Position numbers and translations under genes: made by a program. Shown one piece after another: positions 49,571 to 60,674 of a stretch of 64,000 nt of DNA. Position 1 is the first letter of the stretch. Every line of letters begins with the position of its first letter. Origin of the DNA: Orthonyx spaldingii (taxonomy: Eukaryota > Chordata > Aves > Passeriformes > Orthonychidae); contig VZTJ01005217.1 of the NCBI GenBank assembly GCA_013397795.1, forward strand, positions 124,001 through 188,000, in the 5' to 3' direction. The notes under the pieces are model-generated. The model did no database searches, had not been told where the DNA came from, and saw only the letters and a program-made list of their open reading frames with translations.

Positions 49571-50876
49571 GAGATTCTGCAGTGATGGAAGAGAAATTCC
49601 AGCTCCACATTCACCACCCCTGGCTGCAGGAGATGATGTCCCATGGGGTCAGTGTTTCACACTGGTTGCGCTCAAGAGGGATCGCACGCATCAGAGATGT
49701 GCAAATCTTCTGAGGTGAAAACTGCCACCTTCAAAAGTATCAACAGCCAAATTCAGAAAAAAAATCCACTAAACTGAGCCTTATAGCTTGGTGGATTTTC
49801 ATAGCAGCAGGGAAAGGCAGAGCTGTAACCCCAAAGAACACACCTGTGCTAAATTCTAGTGTGCTCATGGTTTCTATTGAAACCAAGCAAAGCAAAACAA
49901 AACAAAACAGAAAGGCTTGCCAATATTAAGACAGCAAAGGAAAATGTGCTTTCTGTTATCTTTTATTCGTGTTTCAAAGCTCTGAATTTTGTTCTCAACC
50001 TTTTTTGCCTAAAAAGAAGTGAGAAAAAAACCCCAAACCATAATAATCGAAACAGACACAAAAAGCCCAAGCAGCCCCACCTTATATGAATCCTTAGAGA
50101 GGAACAGCTGGAGTCATCTGTCCTGGCTGTGTCTCCTCCCAACCCCCCCTGCACCCCCAACTTCCTTACCAGTGTGGCTGTAGGAAAAGCAGAAAAGGCC
50201 TTGGCTCTGTGTGATCCCTGCTCAGCAATAACAAAAACATCTCTGCGTTATCAACCCTGTGTTCAGCACAAATCCAAGACACAGCCCCATGCAAGCCACT
50301 GTGAAGAGAATGAACTCTACCCAGACAAAAGCAGCACACCTTGACATGTGATGCCAACACTGATTTATAACATCATAAAGGTTATGTTTAAATCTGATGA
50401 AGGAATGGAAATTGCCGTTGTTGAGGGCTAACACTTCCATTCTGTCTGCAGTGTAGAGTCAACAGCAGTGGCATGTCTGTATTTACACAGGGTAAGAAAT
50501 GGGCTAGCTGAGAACCAGGAAAACAAGCACTTCAGAAATACATAGAAATAAAATCTTTGGACCAGCTAACTTTTGAGTTTCCATGTTTGTTACTTGCTTC
50601 AGTTGTTTTTACCTCCTTACCTTTTTTTAATATTTTTTTTTCTCTTTTCATCTTATGCTGTTCACAGCAGCACTGTAGTTCCCCAAAAAAATAGGGTGGA
50701 CTGATGGGTCTATTGAGGCCTGTCTTCATATAAAATTTCTACTAAGTGGACTGAAGTATTCAAGTAAATATTGTTTTCAAAAAAACCCATTATTTATGTC
50801 TTTTAACATTATTTTTATCTTTACCCCAATGGTGAAGATAACTAAGACAGTTCTGTGCTTGAGCATCTTCATCAGA

Positions 50877-50906
50877 TGAAAATTATCTTGCTGAAAATTA
50901 TCTTGC
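50877..50906 (+). repeat. Tandem 15-bp duplication
   Basis: TGAAAATTATCTTGC occurs twice head to tail without mismatch (50877-50891 and 50892-50906), a recent slippage-type duplication. Confidence 0.9.
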
Positions 50907-51156
50907 TTGTCTCAATGGGTTAAGAACTGGTGGCAAAAAGATGGTTTTCAGGAAGGAAGATTTAAGGTGCCACTTGTACCAGTGCAGAGTCTTGTGTTAA
51001 CCAGGAAAACCGACAGTCACTGAACTGTGCAGGCCAGACTTAGAGCATAACATCTCAATTAGACAAATCTAAATCAGGGGCTCCATGGCTAAAACACAAA
51101 GAGTCATTTTGACTTTGTAAGGAAGAATCGAATCACGACTTGGCCACAGATGTAAA

Positions 51157-51184
51157 ATTTGCATACTTCAAAAAACATGCAAAT
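51157..51184. promoter_or_regulatory. Facing pair of octamer motifs
   Basis: ATTTGCAT (51157-51164) and ATGCAAAT (51177-51184) are exact octamers in inverted orientation with a 12-bp AT-rich spacer. Octamers are bound by POU-family factors such as OCT1 and BRN2. Two exact copies this close are unlikely by chance, but no further module structure is visible. Confidence 0.35.
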
Positions 51185-51189
51185 ATGTC

Positions 51190-51245
51190 AATAAAGTTTT
51201 TCACATGAAAACACAGCCACTAGAATAAAAAAAAAAAAAAAAAAA
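51190..51245 (+). repeat. mRNA-3'-end-like segment with A19 run
   Basis: AATAAA at 51190-51195 is followed about 31 bases later by 19 consecutive A's (51227-51245). That is the spacing of a polyadenylation signal and a tail, as left by a processed retrocopy. A second AATAAA-like run is fused to the A-run itself. I find no recognisable parent gene upstream and no clear target duplication, so a plain A-homopolymer near a chance hexamer remains possible. Confidence 0.35.
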
Positions 51246-52575
51246 TTCTTTCCATTCAGTCTTTGAAAGAGCATGAAAGAAATTTCCTTGTAGAAATTTG
51301 AAAGTATGCCCAGGCAAGATATATATGGAAAGACATCTAAATTTGAGGTAGGAACATGCATCTCCTATAAAAATGTTGTGAGGGTTTTTTTTGTTTGGTT
51401 TTTGGTTGGGTTTGGGGGTTTTTTTTCAGAATAAAACATTCTTCAATGATTTTTTTAAGACTCAGTTTATGCAGGGAAATGCTAATGTTATTGTGTAGAG
51501 GCAGCTGCTGGGCCAACTCAAATCAAGTTTGGACTGCATCCTATAAAGTCTGTCTGGAGGAAGCATATGCATTTTTGGTGCCTGGATTTGAACAGTAGTC
51601 TCTGAAATAACTTGGTTCAATATTTGGCAGACAGGGAACACAGAAGAAAAGCTGAATCTTCAATAAAATTGTCACTTGTATTCACAAGAGTAATATAGAC
51701 CAGAGTGAGGTGCTTTGAAACTGCACAAAGGAACAAATAGGAAGATGGAGCAAAAGGCACACAGAACCACAAGAAAAGATAAGGAAGGGTCAATTTTGTG
51801 GCAGAATTGACAGACTGCCTAAATGAAAAAGGAAATCAGTTCCACACGGCAGCTTGGAGCCAATAACGAATGAATGATAAGAACAGGAGATAGCAAAAGA
51901 GAGAAGATCCTGGGCTAAGAACTTGAAGAAATGGCACAAGGAAATGGTCCTGGAGAATATTGCTTACCTGTTAAACTGGAGAGTTTTGCTTACTTACAGT
52001 ATACAGGGAGCATACAAAGTGCATCCTGCCATCCTTAAAAATAAAGCTGAGTGTCTGTGGCCTGGATCATCACTCTTTTTTGTAATTAGTTTTGTGCTGA
52101 GAAGAGGATTTTGTGAGGATGCACAAACCCACCTCCTCTGAGCCCTTGCTGATGGCAGACATGAAGAGTTCCTTCAGCTGACCAGTCCAGAAGGAGCTGG
52201 CCGGAGTGGTGACCTGTGGTGGCCCTGGATCGTGGTGGTGATAACACACTGAGCACTTCAAAACTTTCAAACTCCTAATATCCCTCTCAAATTTCATTAT
52301 TTCGCCCTGGCTCACTGCAGCTGGAGCTGTTCTGACTGTACAGCAGGATTTTTCCATTACATGTCTCATGGAAACCCACAATGCAGAATTTTCAAATTGG
52401 ACTGTTGAGACACTAAATTAATGTGATGCAATACTTTCCTTGTGAAGTGTTGCAGAGAAAGGAGCCTAGATTTCACTGGTTTCTTTCTTGCTCATTTTTT
52501 TCTATGTTAAGAATTTGTGTAGAAGGAGTCAGGCTCTCTGCAGTCATCTGGGTCTGAAGTTTACTCCTGACACTG
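51246..52575. other. Non-coding unique sequence
   Basis: Contains a T/G-rich tract at 51378-51428 made of GGTTTTTGG and GGGTTTGGGGG type runs, and otherwise ordinary DNA. No exon recognised; the longest frame is 103 codons. Confidence 0.5.
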
Positions 52576-52704
52576 GCCAAGTCATCCTGCAATACTCTCA
52601 GGAGATGTTTTCTCCTAAGTTATCACATCTCCTGATATGGGTCAAATCCTCCTGGAATACTCTCAGGAGTGTTTTCTTCCGTATTATCCCAGGGCCATGG
52701 GAAT
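52576..52704 (+). repeat. Imperfect tandem duplication, period about 65 bp
   Basis: Two adjacent units share the exact 14-mer AATACTCTCAGGAG at 52591 and 52656, plus the flanking TCCTGCAAT/TCCTGGAAT, TGTTTTCTCC/TGTTTTCTTC, TTATCACA/TTATCCCA and ATATGG/CCATGG blocks. The units have diverged by substitutions and a one-base indel, so the duplication is not recent. Only two copies are present. Confidence 0.8.
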
Positions 52705-54384
52705 AGGAGCTGTTGGTAACCCTGTGGCTCATGGCACTTCCCAGGAGATGGTCTGAACTGTGCCTAGTCGGTGGCTGCAAAGCACAAAGATAGAAAAAGG
52801 TGGTAGTTAGGGAGTAAAATTAACAGATCCTTGGCCACAAGGAGCCACCCTGATCAAGCAGCCTCACCAGTTGCATAATGAAAGCCATACTGAGGCAGAA
52901 ATTTATGTATGAAAATCACAGCCCTGCTTTGAGCTGCTTCGGAAATTTGGCTTCGCACAAATTTCAAGTAACGTAAATCTTTTAAGTGTCCCACAAAAGA
53001 AAATTAAGTCGAGCATGGCTTGAAAGTAAAATCCTTTAATTTCTCCTCTGTGTTCATGTAACATTTTAAAGCAAGACTGAAATATTAACCTTCAAAGATC
53101 CTTGAAACACTTGGGTGTGAGGTAGTCTGATTTTCTTCCCCTCTCTTCTTCCAAAGACAAAAATCTTTGCAGAATCAACATGATTTTAGTATTGATTCAT
53201 ATTTTTCTTCAGCTATAGTTAGTTACATTCAGGTAACATTTTTTCAGATAAACTCACACTTGCCTGAATCTGTTCATGGACAAAGCTGACCACACATCTG
53301 GGGATGGAATTGCCATTTAGCAGGGGAAAGAACCTACCACTGTTTCTCCCAAGGTGTGGTGTTAGACACTTTAATTATTGCCAGTCATATCAGTGAAGCT
53401 GTCTGTGTAGTGAGGTACTTGTAAATGTTCAGAAAAGTGATAGAATCCAGCCCCAGCTCATTACTGTGGCTATAGTGAAGTGGTAATGGTGGAATAAATT
53501 GCCTGGTATAATTATGTATATGCCAGATGTTCTTAATCATTCCACTTCAAGCCTCCTTTGCTAACTGCAATTTTGAGCCCTTTCTGAATCTAAAGGAATT
53601 GGTAAACACGAGTAATTAAAAAGAAATTAAATGGATTTTAGAAGTGAATTACTGCAGTTCCTGCAACACTAATATAATTAGCACCTCTAAAATCAGCCTG
53701 AGCCTGAAATGGCACAGAGGATGTTTCATTGGTGGTTTGCACTAAAAACACAGCCATTGTGTTAGTGTGGTTAAACATCTCAACAGAACCGTGCCAGCCT
53801 AGTAAGGAGAAATTTATTCCCTCGGCTGATTTATTAAAATAGAAATAGAAAGCCATATCTCAGCTGGTGCAAATCACAATATTTCCACTGACTGTTAGAT
53901 GCTGAACTTGCACCAGCTGAGCCTGTGGCCCATCCTCCACTTGGATTCATGCAAGCAAAGATCTGTTGATATCCCTACCCACAATAAATGATTTTTGACT
54001 CTGTAGCTGGAATTCCTCTTTCAAACGAGACAGTTTCTGTAGTGAAAGCAGAAGATACCCTACTATCAGTTCATAATTTTTTTTGTGCTGATATTTGAAA
54101 TACTTCTTTTCTCCACCTTTCAGTACTCAGAGGATATGAAGAACAAAACAAATCTGTAACACAGGTTGTCACAAAGAAAACAGATTTCTGATCACAAGAT
54201 TTCCTCAGAGGCTCAAAGACACCTGTGCTTTGTCAGAACTTCGTGATATACCATAAAAGCTCCATTTATCTGGGAAAATGAAGGTTTCACCAGCAGAGGA
54301 AGGTGGGTAAGAATGGCACATCTGCTGCAGGAATAACCCAGGAGATCTATAGTCTGATTTACTGGGCAGATGTGATTTTGTCTA
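52705..54384. other. Non-coding unique sequence
   Basis: AT-rich, low CpG, no open frame above 100 codons and no recognised repeat. Confidence 0.55.
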
Positions 54385-54545
54385 TCTGTGTCTTGAAAGT
54401 CACCAAGGATGAGACTAACATCACTACCCTGTGCAGCTTGATCTAGCATTGTAGCATTCTCTTGATGAAAGTTTTTTCCCTGAACTTCCAAAATGGCAAT
54501 TTGTGGGGATTCTCCCCTGCTGCTTTGTCTGCTTCTACTTGATCT
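54385..54545 (-). repeat. Old CR1-like fragment
   Basis: The run TGTGTCTTGAAAGTCACC, then a TAGCATTCTC...GATGAAAGTTTTTTCCC segment, then the stretch near CCTGCTGCTTTG, follows the order of an older CR1 antisense 3' half (CTTGAAAGCCACC followed by an AAAAAGTTTTTCCTGATG block). Divergence is high and the borders are rough. A chance resemblance cannot be excluded. Confidence 0.45.
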
Positions 54546-57500
54546 GTCTTTGTAATTCCAGCTGCAGAAATTTGCACGTCTTTTCTTTGAACTCCATGAG
54601 TTTTTTGTTGTCCCAATCAAATTTCTCAAGATCTCTCCGGACCAAAGAGAAGCGTCAAGAGATAAGATTCCTTTTCTGTGTATTCTGTGCTAAATACAAG
54701 GCACCTCCTTCATTTGATCCCAATAAATTCTTTATTTGCACCTAATCAGCTTATTCCAGGCTGTAGGGTATTTCTCCAGGCCAGGAGGGAAGCAGCATTA
54801 TTTATGTTCTTAAACACAGATTTATTGAAGTCAGGGCACACAGCTAGTTTGCAGAAACACAGATACCTGGGCACTCAGAGCACCTTGGCTGCTGCCTACC
54901 TCTTGGCTGTGGCCCCAAACAGATGGGGATTTGTCTCCTTCCACCAGGCTGCAAGTTGAAAAGTGGAAAGTTGCTCCAGCCATCCATATGTTTAGAAGTT
55001 TGGAGAAAATGCGAAGGAAAGTTTGTTCTGATGACATCCTTGTCTGTGTCTTACAAACACAGTGGACGAGATCTTCTGCTGTTCCTAAGTTGGCTTTCAC
55101 TACATTGAAGATGTGGAGTTATGCCAGCTGACAGCAGGGCCTGAGCAACAGCACTTTAATGGTTTTTGCCTTATTTAACTATTAACATTTGTTATGGGAT
55201 TGTTCATTAGATGAGGCATAAAGTACAAGTGTTTTTATTAGGTTTGCATCTCTCCTTTCCCGTTAGGAAAAGGTTCCACTTTCAAATTAATGTTAGAAGG
55301 ACTTTAAAGTCTTAGCTCTCCCTAATCTTCATGGTTTCATTCGAGTTCCTAATACATGGTTTGGTTTATCCTGGGAGCTGGGAGTTATATGTTTGAGGGA
55401 CTTAGTCCAAAGATACAGTATAAGCAGATAGTTTGGTTAAGCTGATTTTTGCAGTTTAAGTGGGTCTAAAGCTCATCATGCCCAGGATTATACTTTTACT
55501 TGTGGTTAAATTTGACAGAATTTGAGCATTCTTTGTGTATTGCAGTGTACATCTGGGAAAGTAGAAGGCAGCAAGGTTAGTAGTTTATATGTAAAGTAGA
55601 GCTTGAAGGAGCACGTAGACAATTTACATTTTCATTCTTTTGTACATCACTCAGGGAGAAAGTAAATATTTTGGCAGCCTAGATCATGTGATAGCGAAAC
55701 AAGAGACTTCATTAATTCAGATCTTTCAGATTCAGCAACAGCAGAAAGGAGGGATTATGACTGCCCAATTTGAGCCAGCTGGAAAAAACTAAATCTAGAC
55801 CAAGGTCAGGTACATCACAAATGAAGGAACGGTATAAAATGCATTTAATTTCCTGAGAGCTGTGATAAAATTAAGATAAGAGCCCTGGGAAGAAAGTCTA
55901 ATACACCACTCAGCTCTATCAAGCCTTACATGTTTGCTAGGTATATCATAGCTGATTTGAAAGGATGATGCCTAAAAAAGATTTTAAAACCTGCAGAATT
56001 ATCTATTTTTGTTCTTTTAAGAGTTCTTGTCTTTCTGAGTACTGCCATTCATCGAATTGAATGATATTTTTGTGCAGTATTGCTTAGTGAAAACAGTGGT
56101 GCTGTTTGTCAGTAACTAGGGACAAAACCAGCCTTCCACTCCTGCAGCCAGCTCGGTGGAAAGCTGGGCTTCCCCTCCCGTGGGATTGCAGACCCCAGCA
56201 CTGCTGTGGGCCTGGCTGTCTTTGACATTTGCCCTTCACAGCACAGGCTTGCTCGTGGTGGAAAAGGCTGCTCCTCACAAGCCAAGCAAAGCCCTGGAGG
56301 AGTCCTGCAGCACTGATGCTGGGAAGCATCTCCTTAAGCTTAATTTATTTTGCAAATGCCAAAAAGGAGGGAGCAGCACTAGCTAGGGGAGCAACAGAGG
56401 CAGTGGGAACATCACTGCTTTATGCTGCTGTCTCCTCAGCAGTCATTCTAAAACCAGCTTTTGTTCCAGAGGGTGAAAATTTGCCATCTTCCTCTACTTT
56501 TTTCCTTCTCTCTTCAGTCCACGGCCTCTATAATTTTCTTTGCATGCACATGGGAATATGTGATTGCACAGGTGTAGGTTCATATGTATAACACATATTT
56601 TTATATAAGGGTGTGTGTACGTTTTGATTTGAATTTAAAGTATGTTGCTGCTTATTTCTTACAGACTAATGGCTCTGTTCTAAATGGTAAATGTCATATG
56701 TACTCACTTCTGCTTGAAAATCACACCCAACATTTTCTTATTAGACCAGATCTAGGCAACAGGGGGAAGGAATTTCCATTGCCCCCTAACCCAAACTTAC
56801 TTTTAATTCCTGACATTGCAAAGGTTAGACACGTCTGTGAAAGGTTCTCTCTGTGTTCTGCCCACTTCTTTGTTCACTCAGGTAACAAAACTCCTCTGAG
56901 CCCATCCAGAGACCACGGTGTGACAGCTGGCTCTTCAGCTCAAGGAACAGCAGTCAGGAGCAGGAGCATTGAAAGCAACCAGCGATGAAAGGGGAGGGAT
57001 GGCAAAATACCTGCAGGCCGCTGAGCATTTCCCAGCAATTCAGCAATGGCCAGCTGTGAGTGCTAATTGGAGACATTTCGTCACTGACCTGCTGCTAAAG
57101 GGGAAGGGAAATGGGTTTGTTTACCTTTACTGCGTTCAGTTCTGCTTAAAAAGGAGGGGTTGCTGCTCCTGGCTTTGCCAAGTGCATTGAACGTCTGATG
57201 CTGTACCCAGAGCACAGCTGAGAGGGTACAGCTGGGCAGGAGAGCAGTGAGGGCTCAGCAGTGAACTGAAAATTCAGCTGGACCCTGATAAAAGAGTCTG
57301 TATCACTATGAAATTCAGTTGTGCAGAGTCTCTCTTGTATGCATATCTGTATCAAAGTCAGATTAAATTTATGTTTAAAAAGGAAAGAAATCCAAGGTGC
57401 TTCCAGAGCACCAAGTTTAGCGTCATCCACAGTAGCCAGCATGGTGAGCACTGCCCAGCCAAAATCCACGAGCCTGTTTCCCCCCAGATATGGTGCATGC

Positions 57501-60119
57501 AGCAGTTCAAAGTCATAACTTCCTCTGATGTTTGCATGTTATCCCCAAGGGCTGGTGAGCACTCATTTACCTTAAAAACCTGTAAACGATGGCTCTGGTG
57601 TGTTCATACAGCTGTAGGGTCTAATGCTTGTGCAGCTGCCACGTGTCAAGAAATTTTACATAAAAATAGTTATAAAAATACAAGATTATGACTTTCTGGA
57701 ACCTTCAGCCTAAGCAGGCCTTGTGCTAGATTAAACCCCACCTCTCCTCTGTACACCTGTGTGTTACCTGTGTGATACCTGCGCCTTCCTGGTGTGCTGC
57801 TCTCCTGATGATCAGTTCCTAGTTGCAGTTGTCTGCCACAATTGTATGCAGGGAACACCTTGCTTCATTTATTTGGGATTTTATTGCTCAGCGTGAAAAG
57901 ATGCGATTAGATAAAGGAAACATGAACGGGTTGTTGTAGCCCTGTACCAGCAGCTCGTTTAGGCTTGACACCAGAGTTTAAAATGAACACACAACTGCAA
58001 GCCTGAGGAAGCAAGGCACAGGTCTGAATGCTCACAGCACGGGGGCCAGTGAGGTGTTTCTGCAGAAAGGGCAATTTTGCTGTGTCCAGCTGTGGAGGCA
58101 GCTGGAGTGGACCATCAATTAGCAGTGCCAGCAGTGGTGTGCAACTGGGTGTGTAGAAGGAGCCCCTCTGGTGATGGAGAACTTCAGACTGGAAACCTGG
58201 ACTGCAGTGTAGGCTGAAAATACTTTCTCAGGATGAGGTTGGAGACTTCCACTGCATGGCAGGAATTACCAAGACACCTTAGTCATCTCTAAGGAGAAAT
58301 TACACAAGTATTGAGTCCTCGATGATTTTGTAACAAACAACCCAACAAGCTCATCTTCCTTTGGTGGATCCCCAGGTGGATCCCCAGTCACAAGGGCGAA
58401 ATGTTTGCTGTTTGTTACAGCTGAGCACAGAACAACCTGCACCTCTTAGTAATGCCAGAGTAATGCTGATTTTATGCAGAAAAGATCAGCTGAATGTTGT
58501 ATGCTTCCTGTTTGGAAAGCAGGTTTTCATACATGCCACATGATAAATGAATCCTAGGATTGCCCAGGACCTTGTAGGTGTGTTTTACCCTGCCCTGGGA
58601 GAAGAGGAGGAGTTGCACCACCCAGCCAGGCTGGCATGGCGTTCTGGCAACATGGCAAACAAAGCAGCTCCACAGAGACATTATGCAAACTACTTCAAAA
58701 TGTGTTAGAAATAGGAGCTGAAAATGACAAACCAGGGGCTAATCACATGAAACATGCAAAGGGAAGAGACGTCCACAAAGTACCAGCGCTGAGAAAGCCC
58801 TACTGAGCACCCTGTTTAAACCCAGATGAGCCCACCAGAGTTCCAAATTGATAATCTGAGTAAAAAACGTTCTTGTAGCCAAAACATGGAACTGAAACAA
58901 GAGAAAGCACAAGGGCAGTAGCCAGGCTGCTGGAACCTGAGGCTGGGAGCACTGCTGCATTCTGTGAACCCTGAGACCAAAAGTTCATGGCTCTCTGCTG
59001 GTCACAGTGGGATGCTTCGCCAGATCAGAGCCTCAAAGAACAGATGGGATTTATCCATGCAAAAGCATGCACCTGCCTCTCTGTGAGGCCTAATTTAAAA
59101 CAAGACAGGAAGAGATGTTCATACAGCGTTGCTCATCTGACCTATCTAAATGTTTCATTTTGAGAAAAAGTTTTACTTAAGGAATTCTAGGACAGGATCA
59201 TCGTCTCCCTTCTTCTCTCTTTATACAGAAGTTGCACAAATCTTTTTTCTATTGCCCTGGTCCTTCAAATGTTTTGATGGGTAGTGCCTGTGTTAATGAG
59301 CACTGCTGGCTCCAGGTGAGCAGGTCAGGGCTGAAGAGACCTGGGTGGAGCTGGACATGACCTGAAACAGAAATGGGAGCACAGAGGAGCCTTTTAGGGT
59401 GAAACTCAGCTCAGCAGGTCACCAGGACACCAGCACTTCCAGCATGTTGGGATTGGGTAGTGTCCTGTCCATGACTCCAGTCCAAAGGGTTGGCATTGAT
59501 TTTTAAACTATTTGAAAGCCCTGAAAGGTTCTCTGCACCTTGCTGCTAATGAGATTTCAATGTAAAAGAAAAGGAACATTGTCTAACCCAGATTAAAATT
59601 GCTCCTGAGTTATTTTTAGCTTGCCTAAACTCTTTCAACCCCTTTGGTAAAACTCATCAAAATTCATCTCTACTAAAAGGATGTAACTTCAAAGAAGTCA
59701 TATGCATTAAATGTCAACATGCTTTACTCATTATAAATTACAGTATCATTAAATATAACATGAGTTAAATGAGAAAGATTTAATTTCACTATCTTTAAAA
59801 TGAAGGCTTTTTAGCATGGGAATAAAATTTTCTTTTAAAAATGTTTTTTAGAGTAGAAGTGGGCACAGAAGCTTTATTTTACATGTTATCATATTTGTAT
59901 GTAAAAACAAAAGCAAAAATGCAACGTTCCATTGTTCTGAGGAAGATGTGGCAATAGTAGCTTGCTTCTGCTCATTTTACAACCCTCTTTTTGGATACAC
60001 TTCTAATTTAAACTGTGGAAACTGAAAACGTTCCTTTAAAACTGGTTGTCATGGTTATAAAATCCCGAAAGAAATTATGTGCGTCTGCATCTGCTGAGGG
60101 AAACATTTATGGCATGATT
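54546..60119. other. Non-coding unique sequence
   Basis: No gene recognised in 5.6 kb. Frames of 120-134 codons at 56229-56988 lack domains. A 12-bp tandem pair (GGTGGATCCCCA twice) is at 58363-58386. The last kilobase is markedly AT-rich. Confidence 0.5.
58363..58386 (+). repeat. Tandem 12-bp duplication
   Basis: GGTGGATCCCCA occurs twice head to tail without mismatch. Confidence 0.9.
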
Positions 60120-60300
60120 TAGCAGAGGGGGGGCATGCAGCCACCCACCACAACCCATTTTCAGACTCGCTTATTGCATTACTTGAATTAATTTATCACC
60201 CTCCCCAGAAAGCCACGGGAAGGATTCTCACACGTTTTTCACCGCATGCAGTTCATTAGCAAATATCGTATGGAGAGGGGTTAGTTCTGTCGAGTTCTAA
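60120..60300. promoter_or_regulatory. Candidate conserved-element-like block
   Basis: A 180-bp stretch with a G7 run, CTTGAATTAATTTATC, several retained CpGs (ACTCGC, CCACGGG, CACACG, ACCGCATGC, ATCGTATGG, GTCGAG), GCATGC twice and CATTAGCAAAT. CpG retention next to TAAT-type motifs, without repeats or a reading frame, is the pattern of vertebrate conserved non-coding elements. This is inference from composition only. Confidence 0.25.
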
Positions 60301-60545
60301 CAGGTTGGGGGGTTTTGTTTGTTTGTTTTCTTTAGTTGTCTTTGTTTCAAGCAAGCTTATCTAGAAATACAGAGTGTGCTAGACTACCAGCATACAGTTG
60401 CTGTCACAATTGATGTCTTGGATCTCTTCCATTGTTTTCCCTTTCCCTGATACCGTTAGAAAGTCATCTGGCCAGAATAAAACGCCAAGCTGAATGTTCA
60501 TGTCAAGCTGGCCTGAACAAAAGTCTGCATTTCTTCATGGAGCTC
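60301..60545. other. Non-coding spacer
   Basis: Begins with a G6T4/GTTTGTTTG-type tract (60305-60335), then unique DNA with two SOX-like sites (CACAATTG near 60404, CCATTGTT near 60429). Nothing coding. Confidence 0.5.
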
Positions 60546-60674
60546 AAAAGGATAAAGCAAAGGACAAAAGGAAAAGAAAGATAAAGAAGGGGGGAAAAAA
60601 AGGACAAAGAGAAAAGGAAAGAATAAAGTGAAACAAAAGAGAAATGGGAAAAGGGAAAGGGAAATGGAAAGAGG
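60546..60674 (+). repeat. Imperfect homopurine tract
   Basis: About 129 bp with only about ten pyrimidines on the plus strand, built from AAAGG, GGAAA and AAAGAAAG units without strict periodicity. Such tracts can form triplex (H-DNA) structures. The minus-strand frame across it is a Phe/Leu/Pro/Ser run and is not evidence for a protein. Confidence 0.85.

Larger units (their letters stand above)
45520..51156. other. Non-coding unique sequence with pyrimidine-biased blocks
   Basis: No defensible gene. GC and CpG rise modestly at 45620-45900, where frames of 78-131 codons overlap on both strands without domains. Strong C+T bias on the plus strand appears at 47150-47400 and 49265-49570. A telomere-like CCTAACCCTAAA motif occurs near 47673 but only for about two units. 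Two tandem 15-mers lie at 50877-50906. Confidence 0.5.

Noticed and set aside
51378..51428. G-quadruplex in the T/G tract
   Set aside because: Only two runs of three or more G; at best a weak two-tetrad structure.
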